From an uncultured Prevotella sp. (GTDB taxonomy: Bacteria; Bacteroidota; Bacteroidia; Bacteroidales; Bacteroidaceae), in assembly GCA_900541575.1 (NCBI GenBank), contig UQKO01000001.1, positions 43,412 through 107,411 on the forward strand: a DNA stretch of 64,000 bases, given 5' to 3'. This document shows, in pieces, positions 36,966-45,768 of the stretch. The notes under the pieces are model-generated. The model saw only the letters and a program-made list of their open reading frames with translations. It was not told the DNA's origin and ran no database searches. A program made the position numbers and the translations under genes. Position 1 is the first letter of the stretch. Each line of letters opens with the position of its first letter.

Positions 36966-38924
36966 ATGTGCTATCTTAGATTCGATAAAGCGCAGATGAC
37001 AAACTTACAAGAATCTCTCTATAAAGAGATGCTCATCACCAATCGCTCGGGAGCCTATTGCTCAACAACATTGGTGGGATGCAACATCCGCAAATACGAC
37101 GGATTGCTTGTGATTCCTGTACCCGAGTTAGATGATGAGAACCATGTACTTTTGTCATCATTAGATGAAACCATTATTCAACATGGAGCAGAATTCAATC
37201 TTGGGCTCCACAAATATCAAGGCGAGAACTATAGTCCCAAAGGTCATAAGTATATCGTCAGTTTTGAATGGGAACAAGTTCCTACATGGACCTATCGTGT
37301 AGGAGGAGTCTTGCTGAAAAAAGAACTCGTTTTTGACACTCGAATATTCCGTCTTTACATCCGTTATACCCTACTTGAAGCCCACTCTGCCACCACATTA
37401 CGTTTGCGTCCTTTTTTAGCATTCCGCAGTGTACGCCAGTGGACTCATGAAAATTCCACTGCCAATCGCAGCTACGACGAGGTACCCAACGGCATTCGTA
37501 TGTGCCTCTATCAAGGATACCCAGATCTCTATATGCAGACTAGCAAGGAGTCTGAATGGCACTACTGCCCCGATTGGTATCGAGGACTTGACTATCCTAA
37601 AGAGCGCGAAAGAGGCTACAATGCCTCAGAAGATTTGCTTGTGCCTGGTTATTTCGAAATGCCAATCAAAAAGGGAGAGACCATTACTTTCAGTGCCGGT
37701 GTAGGAGAAATTGACCCTAATCGCATTGACGAGTTTCTGCAAAATGAAGTAAAAAGCATCGATCATCGCGACAGTTTCTATCATTGTCTAGTCAATGCAG
37801 CTCACCAATTCCGTGTCAATAAGGACGAAGAATCTTATATTCTAGCTGGCTATCCATGGTTCAAAGCTCGTGCACGCGACACATTTATTTCTATGCCAGG
37901 CCTTACATTAGCTATCGGTGAAAGCGATCGATTCGAAGCCTACATGTCAACCGCTTCAAAAGCAATCTACAATCTAATCAGAAAAGAGCCCATGTCGGTA
38001 GAAATCTATGAAATGGAACAACCCGACACTTTACTTTGGGCCACTTGGACAATACAACAATATGCCAAGTATACCTCACGCAAGAAATGCTACGAGAAGT
38101 ATGGTAAATTGTTCAAAGACATCATGGACTATATTTGGAACGGACAACATCCCAACCTATTCCTCCATGAAAATGGACTACTTTACTCTAACGGACGCGA
38201 TCGCGCTGTCACTTGGATGAATTCCCAATCAGATGGTCGTCCCATTGTACCCCGTTCTGGCTATATCGTAGAGTTCAATGCATTGTGGTACAACGCATTG
38301 AAATTCTTCGAGCAAATGATTGAAGAGAATGGCCAAGAAGAATATAGCTCTTTAAAAGTCACTGTACAGAAAGAAGCTGAGAAAATGGCTCGTTCGTTTA
38401 AAGAAGTATTCTTGAATGAATATGGTTATCTTCTCGACTATGTAGATGGTAACATGATGGACTGGAGCGTACGCCCCAACCAACTTTTTGCGATTGCATT
38501 CGATTTCTCTCCACTCGACATGAAGGAAAGAAAAGGAGTGCTTGACATCTGCACCAAAGAGTTAGTAACTCCTAAGGGAATTCGTTCGCTTTCACCTCAA
38601 AGCGGAGGCTACAACCCTATGTACGTAGGTCAGCAAACACAACGTGACTTTGCCTATCATCAAGGCACTGCTTGGCCTTGGCTCACAGGATTCTACCTAG
38701 AAGCCTACTTACGCGTATACCGCATGAGTGGCGTAAACTACATCGAACGAAAGCTCATCGGTTTCGAGGAGGAACTATTCTACCATTGTGTAGGAACCAT
38801 TCCCGAACTCTTCGACGGAAATCCGCCATTCCACGGCCGTGGCGCTATCTCATTCGCCATGAATGTAAGCGGAATCCTTCGTTCTCTGCGATTACTTGAA
38901 AAATACAATAATGCCATGGAATAG
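36966..38924 (+). CDS. Glycogen debranching enzyme (GH133-type amylo-alpha-1,6-glucosidase)
   Basis: 652 residues. N-terminal beta domain of bacterial debranching enzymes (NRSGAYCSTTLVGCNIRKYDGLLV, then RLRPFLAFR) and a C-terminal (alpha/alpha)6 GDE_C domain with AGYPWFKARARDTFISMPGL, RNQLFA-like RPNQLFAIAFDFSPL and YHQGTAWPWLTGFYLEAYL. It removes alpha-1,6 branches during glycogen breakdown. First gene of a three-gene unit with GT4 and GH57; the starting MCYLRFD is the most N-terminal Met. Confidence 0.93.
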   Translation: MCYLRFDKAQMTNLQESLYKEMLITNRSGAYCSTTLVGCNIRKYDGLLVIPVPELDDENHVLLSSLDETIIQHGAEFNLGLHKYQGENYSPKGHKYIVSFEWEQVPTWTYRVGGVLLKKELVFDTRIFRLYIRYTLLEAHSATTLRLRPFLAFRSVRQWTHENSTANRSYDEVPNGIRMCLYQGYPDLYMQTSKESEWHYCPDWYRGLDYPKERERGYNASEDLLVPGYFEMPIKKGETITFSAGVGEIDPNRIDEFLQNEVKSIDHRDSFYHCLVNAAHQFRVNKDEESYILAGYPWFKARARDTFISMPGLTLAIGESDRFEAYMSTASKAIYNLIRKEPMSVEIYEMEQPDTLLWATWTIQQYAKYTSRKKCYEKYGKLFKDIMDYIWNGQHPNLFLHENGLLYSNGRDRAVTWMNSQSDGRPIVPRSGYIVEFNALWYNALKFFEQMIEENGQEEYSSLKVTVQKEAEKMARSFKEVFLNEYGYLLDYVDGNMMDWSVRPNQLFAIAFDFSPLDMKERKGVLDICTKELVTPKGIRSLSPQSGGYNPMYVGQQTQRDFAYHQGTAWPWLTGFYLEAYLRVYRMSGVNYIERKLIGFEEELFYHCVGTIPELFDGNPPFHGRGAISFAMNVSGILRSLRLLEKYNNAME

Positions 38925-39086
38925 GTGAACGACGTGTTTTTGCTACCAATCTGTTGGCTATTTACGCTAAGAAAGTGCACAACTCGAGCACTCATTGATA
39001 TATGCGAATCGTCAGCGAGCCGCATTCCATTTTGAAATAGCTAAAAGGCGAGCAACACGCATCCACCACTAACAATTCTAAGATTT

Positions 39087-40364
39087 ATGAAAGTTCTAAT
39101 GTTCGGTTGGGAGTTTCCCCCTCACATTCTCGGAGGATTAGGAACAGCCAGCTACGGCATCACGAAAGGCCTATCAGCACAGCCCGACGTGGAAATCACA
39201 TTCTGCTTACCCAAACCATGGGGCGATGAAGACAAAAGCTTCATGAACATCATCGGCTTGAGTGAGACACCTATCGTGTGGCGTGATGTCAACTACGATT
39301 ACGTGAAACAACGTTTGGGAAGCAAAATGTCGCCCGAATTATATTATCAACTTCGTGATCATATCTATGCCGACTTCAACTATCGTCTTACCGACGACCT
39401 AGGCTGTATAGAATTTTCCGGTCGATACCCCGACAATCTACAAGACGAGATCAATAACTATTCTATCGTAGCAGGTGTCATTGCCCGTCAGCAAGAATAC
39501 GATGTTATTCATGCACACGATTGGCTTACCTATCCTGCAGGAATCCACGCTAAGAGCGTCAGCGGTAAGCCCCTTGTCATTCATGTTCATGCCACCGACT
39601 TCGATCGTTCACGTGGCCATGTCAACCCCACTGTCTATAGCATAGAGAAAGATGGTATGGATCATGCCGATTGCATCATGTGTGTGTCAGAACTCACACG
39701 GCAAACCGTCATCAATCATTACCATCAAGACCCAGCCAAATGCATCACCATGCACAATGCAGTATATCCTCTCTCGCAAGATATCCTCAACATGGTGGAG
39801 GAAAAGCGCAAAAAGAATGAGCACCGCAAGGAAAAGGTGGTAACATTTCTAGGACGTATTACCATGCAGAAAGGACCAGAATATTTTGTAGAGGCAGCCT
39901 CAATGGTACTACAACGTACACACAACATCCGCTTCTGCATGGCTGGTTCTGGCGACATGATGAACGACATGATTAACATGGTAGCCGAAAGAGGTATTGC
40001 CGATCGTTTCCACTTTCCTGGATTCATGCGAGGGAATCAAGTATATGAAGCCTTTGCCGACTCCGATGTATATGTCATGCCTTCTGTCAGCGAACCTTTT
40101 GGCATTTCTCCACTAGAAGCCATGGAATGCGGAGTTCCCTCTATCATATCAAAACAGAGCGGTTGTGCCGAAATTCTTGACAAGTGCATTAAGACAGACT
40201 ATTGGGACATCAATGCGATGGCCGATGCCATGTACTCTCTCTGTACCAACGAATCACTCCATACTTACTTGAAAGAAGAAGGAAAGAACGAAGTAGCACA
40301 AATCACATGGGAAAAAGTGGGCAAACGCATCTATGATGTCTACAACCAACTCATCCACTCTTAA
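39087..40364 (+). CDS. GT4-family glycosyltransferase of the alpha-glucan operon
   Basis: 425 residues, GT-B fold. N-terminal FGWEFPPHILGGLGTASYG carries the glycine-rich acceptor loop of starch/glycogen synthase-like enzymes; YDVIHAHDWLTYPAG near 145; the C-terminal donor site has SEPFGISPLEAMECG (E-x7-E) near 335. Likely transfers glucose from a nucleotide sugar to an alpha-glucan; placement between debranching and GH57 genes supports glycogen metabolism. Donor specificity is not readable. Confidence 0.9.
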   Translation: MKVLMFGWEFPPHILGGLGTASYGITKGLSAQPDVEITFCLPKPWGDEDKSFMNIIGLSETPIVWRDVNYDYVKQRLGSKMSPELYYQLRDHIYADFNYRLTDDLGCIEFSGRYPDNLQDEINNYSIVAGVIARQQEYDVIHAHDWLTYPAGIHAKSVSGKPLVIHVHATDFDRSRGHVNPTVYSIEKDGMDHADCIMCVSELTRQTVINHYHQDPAKCITMHNAVYPLSQDILNMVEEKRKKNEHRKEKVVTFLGRITMQKGPEYFVEAASMVLQRTHNIRFCMAGSGDMMNDMINMVAERGIADRFHFPGFMRGNQVYEAFADSDVYVMPSVSEPFGISPLEAMECGVPSIISKQSGCAEILDKCIKTDYWDINAMADAMYSLCTNESLHTYLKEEGKNEVAQITWEKVGKRIYDVYNQLIHS

Positions 40365-40414
40365 TCATTACTTTTTCACGCTACCCCAATACTACACCAC
40401 AAACAACAATCATC

Positions 40415-41887
40415 ATGAAGACCGTTTGCTTATATTTCGAGATACATCAAAATATCCACCTGAAACGATATCGTTTCTTCGACATAGGCACAGACCATTA
40501 CTACTACGATGACTATGAGAATGCACGTTCCATCACCGAAACGGCCGAGCGCTCTTACGTACCCGCCCTCAAAGCACTCATCGAAATGGCCGAAGCCAAT
40601 CCTGGAGAGTTTAAATGCGCAATTTCTTTGTCGGGTTGCGCCATCGAGCAGCTTGAGAATCATGCTCCTCAGTGTATAGAACTTTTGCAGCAACTGAATG
40701 ACACAGGTTGCGTAGAATTCTTAGCTGAGACTTACTCTCATGGATTCTCTTCTCTAAAAAACGAAGACACTTTTCGTGACGAAGTTCATCGTCTGTGCAA
40801 GAAAGTAAAGTCACTCTTTGGACAAGATCCGAAGATCTTCCGCAACTCATGCCTTATCTACTCTGACGACATTGGCGAACTTGTAGCCTCTATGGGCTTC
40901 AAGGGAATGCTAGCCGAAGGTGCCAAGCACGTACTCGGCTGGAAGAGCCCGCACTTCGTCTATAATTGTTGCCGCGATCCACGTCTCAAACTTTTACTTC
41001 GCGACTATTCCCTGTCCGAGGATATTTCCTTCCGCTTCAACGATTCCTCCTGGAATGAGTATCCGCTCTTCGCTGATACTTACGCTGATTGGATAGCACA
41101 ACTTCCTGAAGAAGAACAAGTAATCAACATCTTCATGGAACTCTGTGCATTGGGTATCTTCCAACCGCTCTCATCCAACATTTTGGATTTCATGAAGGCA
41201 CTTCCCGCACAATTTAAAAAGCGCGGCATCACCTTCAGCACACCATCCGAAATCTGTGGTCGTGTAAAGTCAGCTGGCGATCTCACCGTAACCTACCCCA
41301 CTTCATGGGTAGACGAAGAACGCGATCTTTCTCCATGGTTGGGCAATGTCATGCAGCGCGAAGCGATTGATAAACTTTACTCCATTGCCGATCGTGTGCG
41401 TATCTGCCGCGACCGACGTCTCATGCAAGACTTTGACTATTTGCAAGCATCCAACAACCTACGCTTCATGAGTACAAAGCCTAATAGCTATGGAGGCTAC
41501 AGAGGTATCTACGATTCGCCCTACGATGCATTCACGAATTACATGAACATTCTAGGCGACTTCATCACCCGTGTCAATGATCGTTACCCACTCGACATCG
41601 ACAATGAAGAACTCAACTCTCTACTCACCACAATCAAGAATCAAGGAGAAGAACTCGAGGTAAAAGACAAGGAGATCTCAAAACTCCAAAATATGTTGGC
41701 ACGTTTCGAGAAAAATAATGGAGAAGACGATAAAAACGCGCCCAAGGCTAAATCTGCTAAGAAAGCCTCAACCAAGGCTACAGCTAAAGCCTCAGCAAAG
41801 AAGACTACCGCTACTCGAAGGACTGTTGCTGAAAAGAAAGAGGCTGAAACAACTCCTGCCAAATCTGAAACTACTGCTTCTAAATAA
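40415..41887 (+). CDS. GH57-family alpha-glucan hydrolase/transferase with Lys/Ala-rich tail
   Basis: 490 residues. Residues 1-about 390 are a GH57 domain (MKTVCLYFEIHQNIHLKRY; ECVEF-like CVEFLAETYSHGFSSL; RNSCLIYSDDIGELVASMGF). Then a predicted coiled coil (about 405-435, NQGEELEVKDKEISKLQNML) and a disordered tail of about 50 residues made almost only of Lys, Ala, Thr, Ser and Glu (KSAKKASTKATAKASAKK). The tail is histone H1-like and not part of GH57 enzymes; it may bind glycogen-associated partners or simply be a solubility tail. Closes the debranching-GT4-GH57 operon. Confidence 0.9.
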   Translation: MKTVCLYFEIHQNIHLKRYRFFDIGTDHYYYDDYENARSITETAERSYVPALKALIEMAEANPGEFKCAISLSGCAIEQLENHAPQCIELLQQLNDTGCVEFLAETYSHGFSSLKNEDTFRDEVHRLCKKVKSLFGQDPKIFRNSCLIYSDDIGELVASMGFKGMLAEGAKHVLGWKSPHFVYNCCRDPRLKLLLRDYSLSEDISFRFNDSSWNEYPLFADTYADWIAQLPEEEQVINIFMELCALGIFQPLSSNILDFMKALPAQFKKRGITFSTPSEICGRVKSAGDLTVTYPTSWVDEERDLSPWLGNVMQREAIDKLYSIADRVRICRDRRLMQDFDYLQASNNLRFMSTKPNSYGGYRGIYDSPYDAFTNYMNILGDFITRVNDRYPLDIDNEELNSLLTTIKNQGEELEVKDKEISKLQNMLARFEKNNGEDDKNAPKAKSAKKASTKATAKASAKKTTATRRTVAEKKEAETTPAKSETTASK

Positions 41888-41923
41888 CGAGACGCCCCTA
41901 AATAGGACTTCTATTTATTAAAT

Positions 41924-41982
41924 AAAGGCCTTTGCTCAATTCACTATAAATCCATTTTATAGTGAATTGAGCAAAGGCCTTT
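41924..41982 (+). terminator. Long terminator of the alpha-glucan operon
   Basis: 27-bp perfect inverted repeat (41924-41950 with 41956-41982; outer part AAAGGCCTTTGCTC) around a 5-nt loop, ending in TTTTTT. Confidence 0.92.
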
Positions 41983-42364
41983 TTTCATGCGCTTGCAGCT
42001 CCACGTTTTATGCATTCAAAAAAACTTCTCGGAATTTTGGGTCAGCGGATATTCCCGGTGGGGATTACCCTAATGTCGTATGTTTGCCCATTTCCTTGTT
42101 GTAAGCAGTTGAGTGACCAACTTTACCATACACGATCAATATGGTGTGGAATACAAATTGGAACAGCATTTATGAAGGAAACGCATCATCTTTGTTTACA
42201 AAGCATAAATCTATGTACCCTGTTTGTAATACCTTCTAATTCCTTTTTTTCTCTCTGGTGGCTAAGTGAGAAAGTCCCTTCCTTTTAAGCACAACACACC
42301 ACGCCTATATAAATACACGCGCGCGAGGCAAAATCACCTCGTTATGCGTTCAAAATCAGTATAT

Positions 42365-42502
42365 CCTATCGGTCTTTATCCATAGAGTCTATCGGTCTTC
42401 ATCATTAGCACCTAACGGTCTTCATCGTTAGCACCTATCGGTCTTTATCGTTAGCACCTATCGGTCTTTATCGTTAGCACCTATCGGTCTTTATCGTTAG
42501 AG
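42365..42502. repeat. Six-copy 23-bp tandem repeat
   Basis: Six consecutive 23-bp units at 42365, 42388, 42411, 42434, 42457 and 42480, consensus CCTATCGGTCTTTATCGTTA plus GCA. The three inner units are nearly identical, the outer ones more diverged. There are no spacers, so it is not a CRISPR. Confidence 0.9.
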
Positions 42503-42529
42503 TACTAAGATTTAGATCGTAGAAACAGC

Positions 42530-42766
42530 TTAATCTTCATCGTCAAAACAACCATCCAGAAGGCCTAAATAATCCACGATGAGGCGAGTTTCACGAATCG
42601 TAAGATTTTGCCTTATGTCGAACAAAGAGCAGTGGGTCAGCTGTTCGTAAAGATCTGTGCATCGCTTAATCATTCCCGTCAGTTATCTTACCGCATTTCG
42701 TGGTTCACAATCAGGAAAATAGAGCATAGCCAGTGAGCGGCGAGTATAAGAAGAGCTTAATCTCAT
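42530..42766 (-). pseudogene. DUF4248 gene with in-frame stop
   Basis: ATG at 42766-42764 opens a frame encoding MRLSSSYTRRSLAMLYFPD, the family's LAxxYFPD signature, then DCEPRNAVR. An in-frame TAA at 42685-42683 follows. The same frame continues for 50 more codons with good family resemblance (MIKRCTDLYEQL ... RETRLIVDYLGLLDG) to a TAA at 42530. No frameshift is needed, so a single nonsense change broke the gene. DUF4248 proteins are small Bacteroidetes proteins often found near capsule loci and mobile genes; their function is unknown. Confidence 0.7.
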
Positions 42767-42821
42767 ATCTATTATTTATTTTTAAATCTGTAACTTAAGT
42801 TTTGGATTTAGAATGGACGGG

Positions 42822-42899
42822 CTGAATCCGAAAGTTGAGTAAGAAATTAAAAAAGCGAGCTAAAAAGCCCGCCTATGCTAAATCCGAGAGTTGAGTAAG
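42822..42899. repeat. 22-bp direct repeat pair
   Basis: CTGAATCCGAAAGTTGAGTA (start 42822) recurs at 42878 with two changes, offset 56 bp, and a diverged inverted relative lies at about 42789-42811. Between the two copies is the imperfect hairpin GCGAGC...GCCCGC. Confidence 0.55.
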
Positions 42900-43087
42900 T
42901 CACTTTCCTCGTCATACAACCGGAAATATCCGCTGACCCGGAATTTTGCACAGGAGAATACATTTCTTAACAACGATGACACGAGGGTTTATTATATCAT
43001 GCGTAATGGTTTTATCGTAAACATCATCTTAGGCAATCATTGCATAGTGCAATATACTCGGCAAAAAAGAAAATATTCCATTTTCAC

Positions 43088-43118
43088 TTTGTTTTGCGAT
43101 AGTCTTTCATTACCTTTG
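43088..43118 (+). promoter_or_regulatory. Promoter of the polysaccharide-export gene
   Basis: TTTG (43088-43091), 19-base spacer, TACCTTTG (43111-43118); about 85 bases of leader. Confidence 0.65.
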
Positions 43119-43208
43119 CACAAAATAGGCAATAGTTCTGCAATTTGACATACACTATTTTGCACACAGATTTGCACTATTTGGCATCACAATACTTCTC
43201 GAATCCCA

Positions 43209-43982
43209 ATGAAAAAGAACCTTTTTATTCTGCTGTTAGCAATGTTCACCATTGTTTCCTGCAAGACCAAAGAGAAAATTATCTATCTGCAAGACGTCGA
43301 AAATAATGCCGAAATAACCACACAGAGTGCCAACGCTTTAAAGCTTGTGCCTGGTGATAAAATAGGCATTATCGTGACTAGTGCAGCAACCCCCGATTTA
43401 GCAGCACGCTATAACCTAACACCAGGAACGAACTATTCTAGCAGCAACAATACTGACAACATGCGCTATACTATCGATGAGAATGGATGTATTGATATGC
43501 TAGGCATTGGACGTACGAAAGTGAGCGGAATGACACGCGCAGAAGCAGCTAATTCCATCCAAGAGAAATTTCGCCAAGGCATACTCAACGATGCAGTAGT
43601 GACAGTTGCTGCTTACAACCAATATATCACCATCTTGGGAGAAGTAGCTCGTCCAGGACAATTAGAGATTACACGTGACAACATCAACATTCTTGAAGCA
43701 ATTGGCCGTGCTGGCGACTTAACCATCACGGGACGACGTGATCGAATCAAAGTAATTCGTCAAGAAGGCAACGTTAGCAAAACTTATTTTGTTGACCTTC
43801 GTTCGAAAGATTTATTCAATTCTCCCGTATACAATCTCCAGCAGAACGACATTGTCTATGTAGAGCCCAACAAGGTAAAGATGGGACAATCTACTAACAA
43901 CGACAATTCTGTACGCAACATCGCCACTTGGCTTTCTGTCACCTCTGTGCTAACAAGCATTGCCATCCTTATATTTAGATAA
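43209..43982 (+). CDS. Wza-type polysaccharide export lipoprotein
   Basis: 257 residues. Lipoprotein signal with VSC (Cys18). A Poly_export domain covers about 45-135 (KLVPGDKIGIIVTSAATPDLAARYN, IDENGCIDMLGIGRTKVSGMTRAEA), followed by an SLBB domain at about 137-220 (YITILGEVARPGQLEITRDNINILEAIGRAGDLTITG). A C-terminal hydrophobic helix (about 235-256) may span the outer membrane as in Wza. It would form the export channel for capsule or exopolysaccharide. No Wzc-like kinase or glycosyltransferase genes follow: a terminator lies 19 bases after the stop. Confidence 0.92.
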   Translation: MKKNLFILLLAMFTIVSCKTKEKIIYLQDVENNAEITTQSANALKLVPGDKIGIIVTSAATPDLAARYNLTPGTNYSSSNNTDNMRYTIDENGCIDMLGIGRTKVSGMTRAEAANSIQEKFRQGILNDAVVTVAAYNQYITILGEVARPGQLEITRDNINILEAIGRAGDLTITGRRDRIKVIRQEGNVSKTYFVDLRSKDLFNSPVYNLQQNDIVYVEPNKVKMGQSTNNDNSVRNIATWLSVTSVLTSIAILIFR

Positions 43983-44000
43983 TATTCGTTCTGTATACGT

Positions 44001-44045
44001 ATACAACCGATACATGTTCCATTTAGAGAAATGTATCGGTTGTAT
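44001..44045 (+). terminator. Terminator of the polysaccharide-export gene
   Basis: Perfect 15-bp stem ATACAACCGATACAT / ATGTATCGGTTGTAT (44001-44015, 44031-44045) followed by TTTTATT. Confidence 0.9.
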
Positions 44046-44054
44046 TTTTATTAA

Positions 44055-44090
44055 GGTGGTTCTATAAATTTCAGAATTTATAGAACCACC
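44055..44090. repeat. Palindromic element, copy 2
   Basis: Perfect 16-bp inverted repeat GGTGGTTCTATAAATT / AATTTATAGAACCACC with loop TCAG, nearly the same sequence as 10349-10390. It lies just after a complete terminator, so it is not needed for termination. Confidence 0.8.
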
Positions 44091-44235
44091 CATCTATGCA
44101 GAGAGAAGATTTTGTGTGTCTTGAAGAAAAGCTTTTTCGTGTATCGAGAACTTAAAAATATTTAAAAACTATGACACATAATGTGCCCATGATGGTTTTC
44201 CGAATAAAGGATAAATAGAACAACCCTAGAATTTA

Positions 44236-44267
44236 TTTGCTCATTTTCCTCCTTTTCGCTACATTTG
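44236..44267 (+). promoter_or_regulatory. Promoter of the LRR-protein gene
   Basis: TTTG (44236-44239), 20-base spacer, TACATTTG (44260-44267). The rest of the 400-bp gap holds the terminator and palindrome above it. Confidence 0.75.
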
Positions 44268-44379
44268 CATCCGTATACAAGAAATAAAGAATGGGAGTAT
44301 ACGCTTGCCTTATTCCTCTGACGTTATCCATATTTTTTTGTAAATAAACACCTTAATATACAACAGTAACATTCCGACT

Positions 44380-45675
44380 ATGAAGAAAAACTTACCTCTT
44401 CTAATTTTAGCTTTCGGTATGCTGACGTGTCCTAGCTTGTCATGGGCTCAAAACGTGACTTCTGCTAATATTACGTCTGTCAGTGCCGACAAGCAAGCTG
44501 CAGCAGTCAACGTTACCCTAACAGGAACACTCACTACTAACAACAATGGAGACTTCCGTCAACTCCGCGACCTTTGCTGCAACATGGCTAGTCTCAACCT
44601 CAAGTCAGCAAGTTGCAGTACTATTCCCAAGAATGCACTCCACTCGCGTCATAAACTCAAAACGTTGATTCTCCCCGATCGCCTCTCGACCATCGGCACA
44701 CAAGCTTTCTTTGCTTGCGACTCCTTAGAAGCACTCACAATCCCTGCAAATACAAGCAACATTGGCGCAAGTGCCTTTGCTCAATGTAAGAGCATCACTA
44801 CACTGACCATACCTCAAAACAGCAATCTTTACAACATTGGTTCTTATGCTTTTGAAGGTTGCGAATCATTATCAGGCATAGTAAATATTCCTTCAAAGAT
44901 CCTTGTGCTTCGCGATGGAGTATTCGCTGGTTGTAAAAAACTGGAAGGTATTTCTCTACCAGAGAATCTACAACGCATCGGAGCGAACGCTTTCGCTGAA
45001 TGTGAAAAACTCTCAGGCGAAATTAATCTTGGCCGCATGATTACTCACATTGGAGCCTCAGCTTTTGCAGACTGTAAAAGTCTTAGCCAAATTAGCATGC
45101 CGCGTGGTCTGCAAGTACTAGGAGATGCAGCCTTTATGGGATGCGACAAACTCTCTGGCGACATCGTACTTCCTAGCAACACCATTCAAATAGGCAAGGG
45201 TGCTTTTATGGGTTGCAGCAGTTTGGAGTCCATTGTCATCCCCGCCGATGTAGCCGAAATCAAAGCTGCTACTTTTGCTGGATGCACAGGATTACGAACC
45301 ATCAACATCTACGCAAAAGAACCTATCCCCGCCAACGCAACAGCATTTGCAGGATTAGATTGTAGCCAAATCATATTGAGCGTTCCCGCTGGTTCTGAAG
45401 AGGCCTATAAAGATGCTCCTGTATGGAAAAACTTCAACATTCAAGTTGCCACTTCCATTGACAATGCAGAAGCTCTCTGCAATGTAAGTGCCAGCGTAGA
45501 AGAAGGCCATGTATGGATTAAGGGATTACCCCAAGCTTCTGCCGTGAAACTTTACAACATCCAAGGCCAACTGCTCGAATCAACATTGGCCGAAGGTACT
45601 GCAAGTTTCTCACTGCAAAACCGCGGTGTTTATATTGTTAAGGTAAACGGAAGTAGCTTCAAGGTGCAGTATTAA
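44380..45675 (+). CDS. Secreted BspA-like leucine-rich repeat protein
   Basis: 431 residues. Signal peptide (1-23, ending SWAQ). Residues about 75-320 contain about ten LRR_5/BspA-type repeats of ~23 residues, each with the GASAFAxCxSLxxIxIP pattern. The C-terminal 75 residues form a beta tail with VKLYNIQGQLLEST and GVYIVKVNGSSFKVQ, like a T9SS sorting domain. BspA-like proteins bind host matrix, other bacteria or glycans; the ligand here is unknown. First of three adjacent secreted-protein genes. Confidence 0.9.
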   Translation: MKKNLPLLILAFGMLTCPSLSWAQNVTSANITSVSADKQAAAVNVTLTGTLTTNNNGDFRQLRDLCCNMASLNLKSASCSTIPKNALHSRHKLKTLILPDRLSTIGTQAFFACDSLEALTIPANTSNIGASAFAQCKSITTLTIPQNSNLYNIGSYAFEGCESLSGIVNIPSKILVLRDGVFAGCKKLEGISLPENLQRIGANAFAECEKLSGEINLGRMITHIGASAFADCKSLSQISMPRGLQVLGDAAFMGCDKLSGDIVLPSNTIQIGKGAFMGCSSLESIVIPADVAEIKAATFAGCTGLRTINIYAKEPIPANATAFAGLDCSQIILSVPAGSEEAYKDAPVWKNFNIQVATSIDNAEALCNVSASVEEGHVWIKGLPQASAVKLYNIQGQLLESTLAEGTASFSLQNRGVYIVKVNGSSFKVQY

Positions 45676-45768
45676 CACACGCTTACCTCTACAAGTACTT
45701 TCACTTCTATTATAGGGAAATACCTATACAATCTATAGTTAGCAAACAGATAGCAGCAAAACATCTTT

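Larger units (their letters stand above)
42031..42947. repeat. Imperfect inverted repeats bounding a ~0.9 kb segment
   Basis: GGGTCAGCGGATATTCCCGG (42039-42058) is matched on the opposite strand at 42920-42939 with one change, and both copies have GGAATTTTG beside them. They bracket the tandem array and the broken DUF4248 gene. A degraded third relative, including the outer flank, lies at 9841-9880. Confidence 0.6.
41983..43087. other. Repeat-rich intergenic region with a broken gene
   Basis: No intact gene. It contains an inverted pair at its edges, a 23-bp tandem array, a DUF4248 pseudogene and a 22-bp repeat pair, each listed separately. 42060-42360 shows nothing I recognise. Confidence 0.6.

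Noticed and set aside
42010..42288. 92-codon plus-strand frame
   Set aside because: It runs across the repeat at 42031-42059, has odd composition (many Cys, Phe, Leu) and no recognisable family.
42365..42502. CRISPR array
   Set aside because: Units are contiguous without spacers and no cas genes are nearby.
42891..43148. 85-codon plus-strand frame before the export gene
   Set aside because: It overlaps repeat copies and the promoter of the export gene; no protein features.
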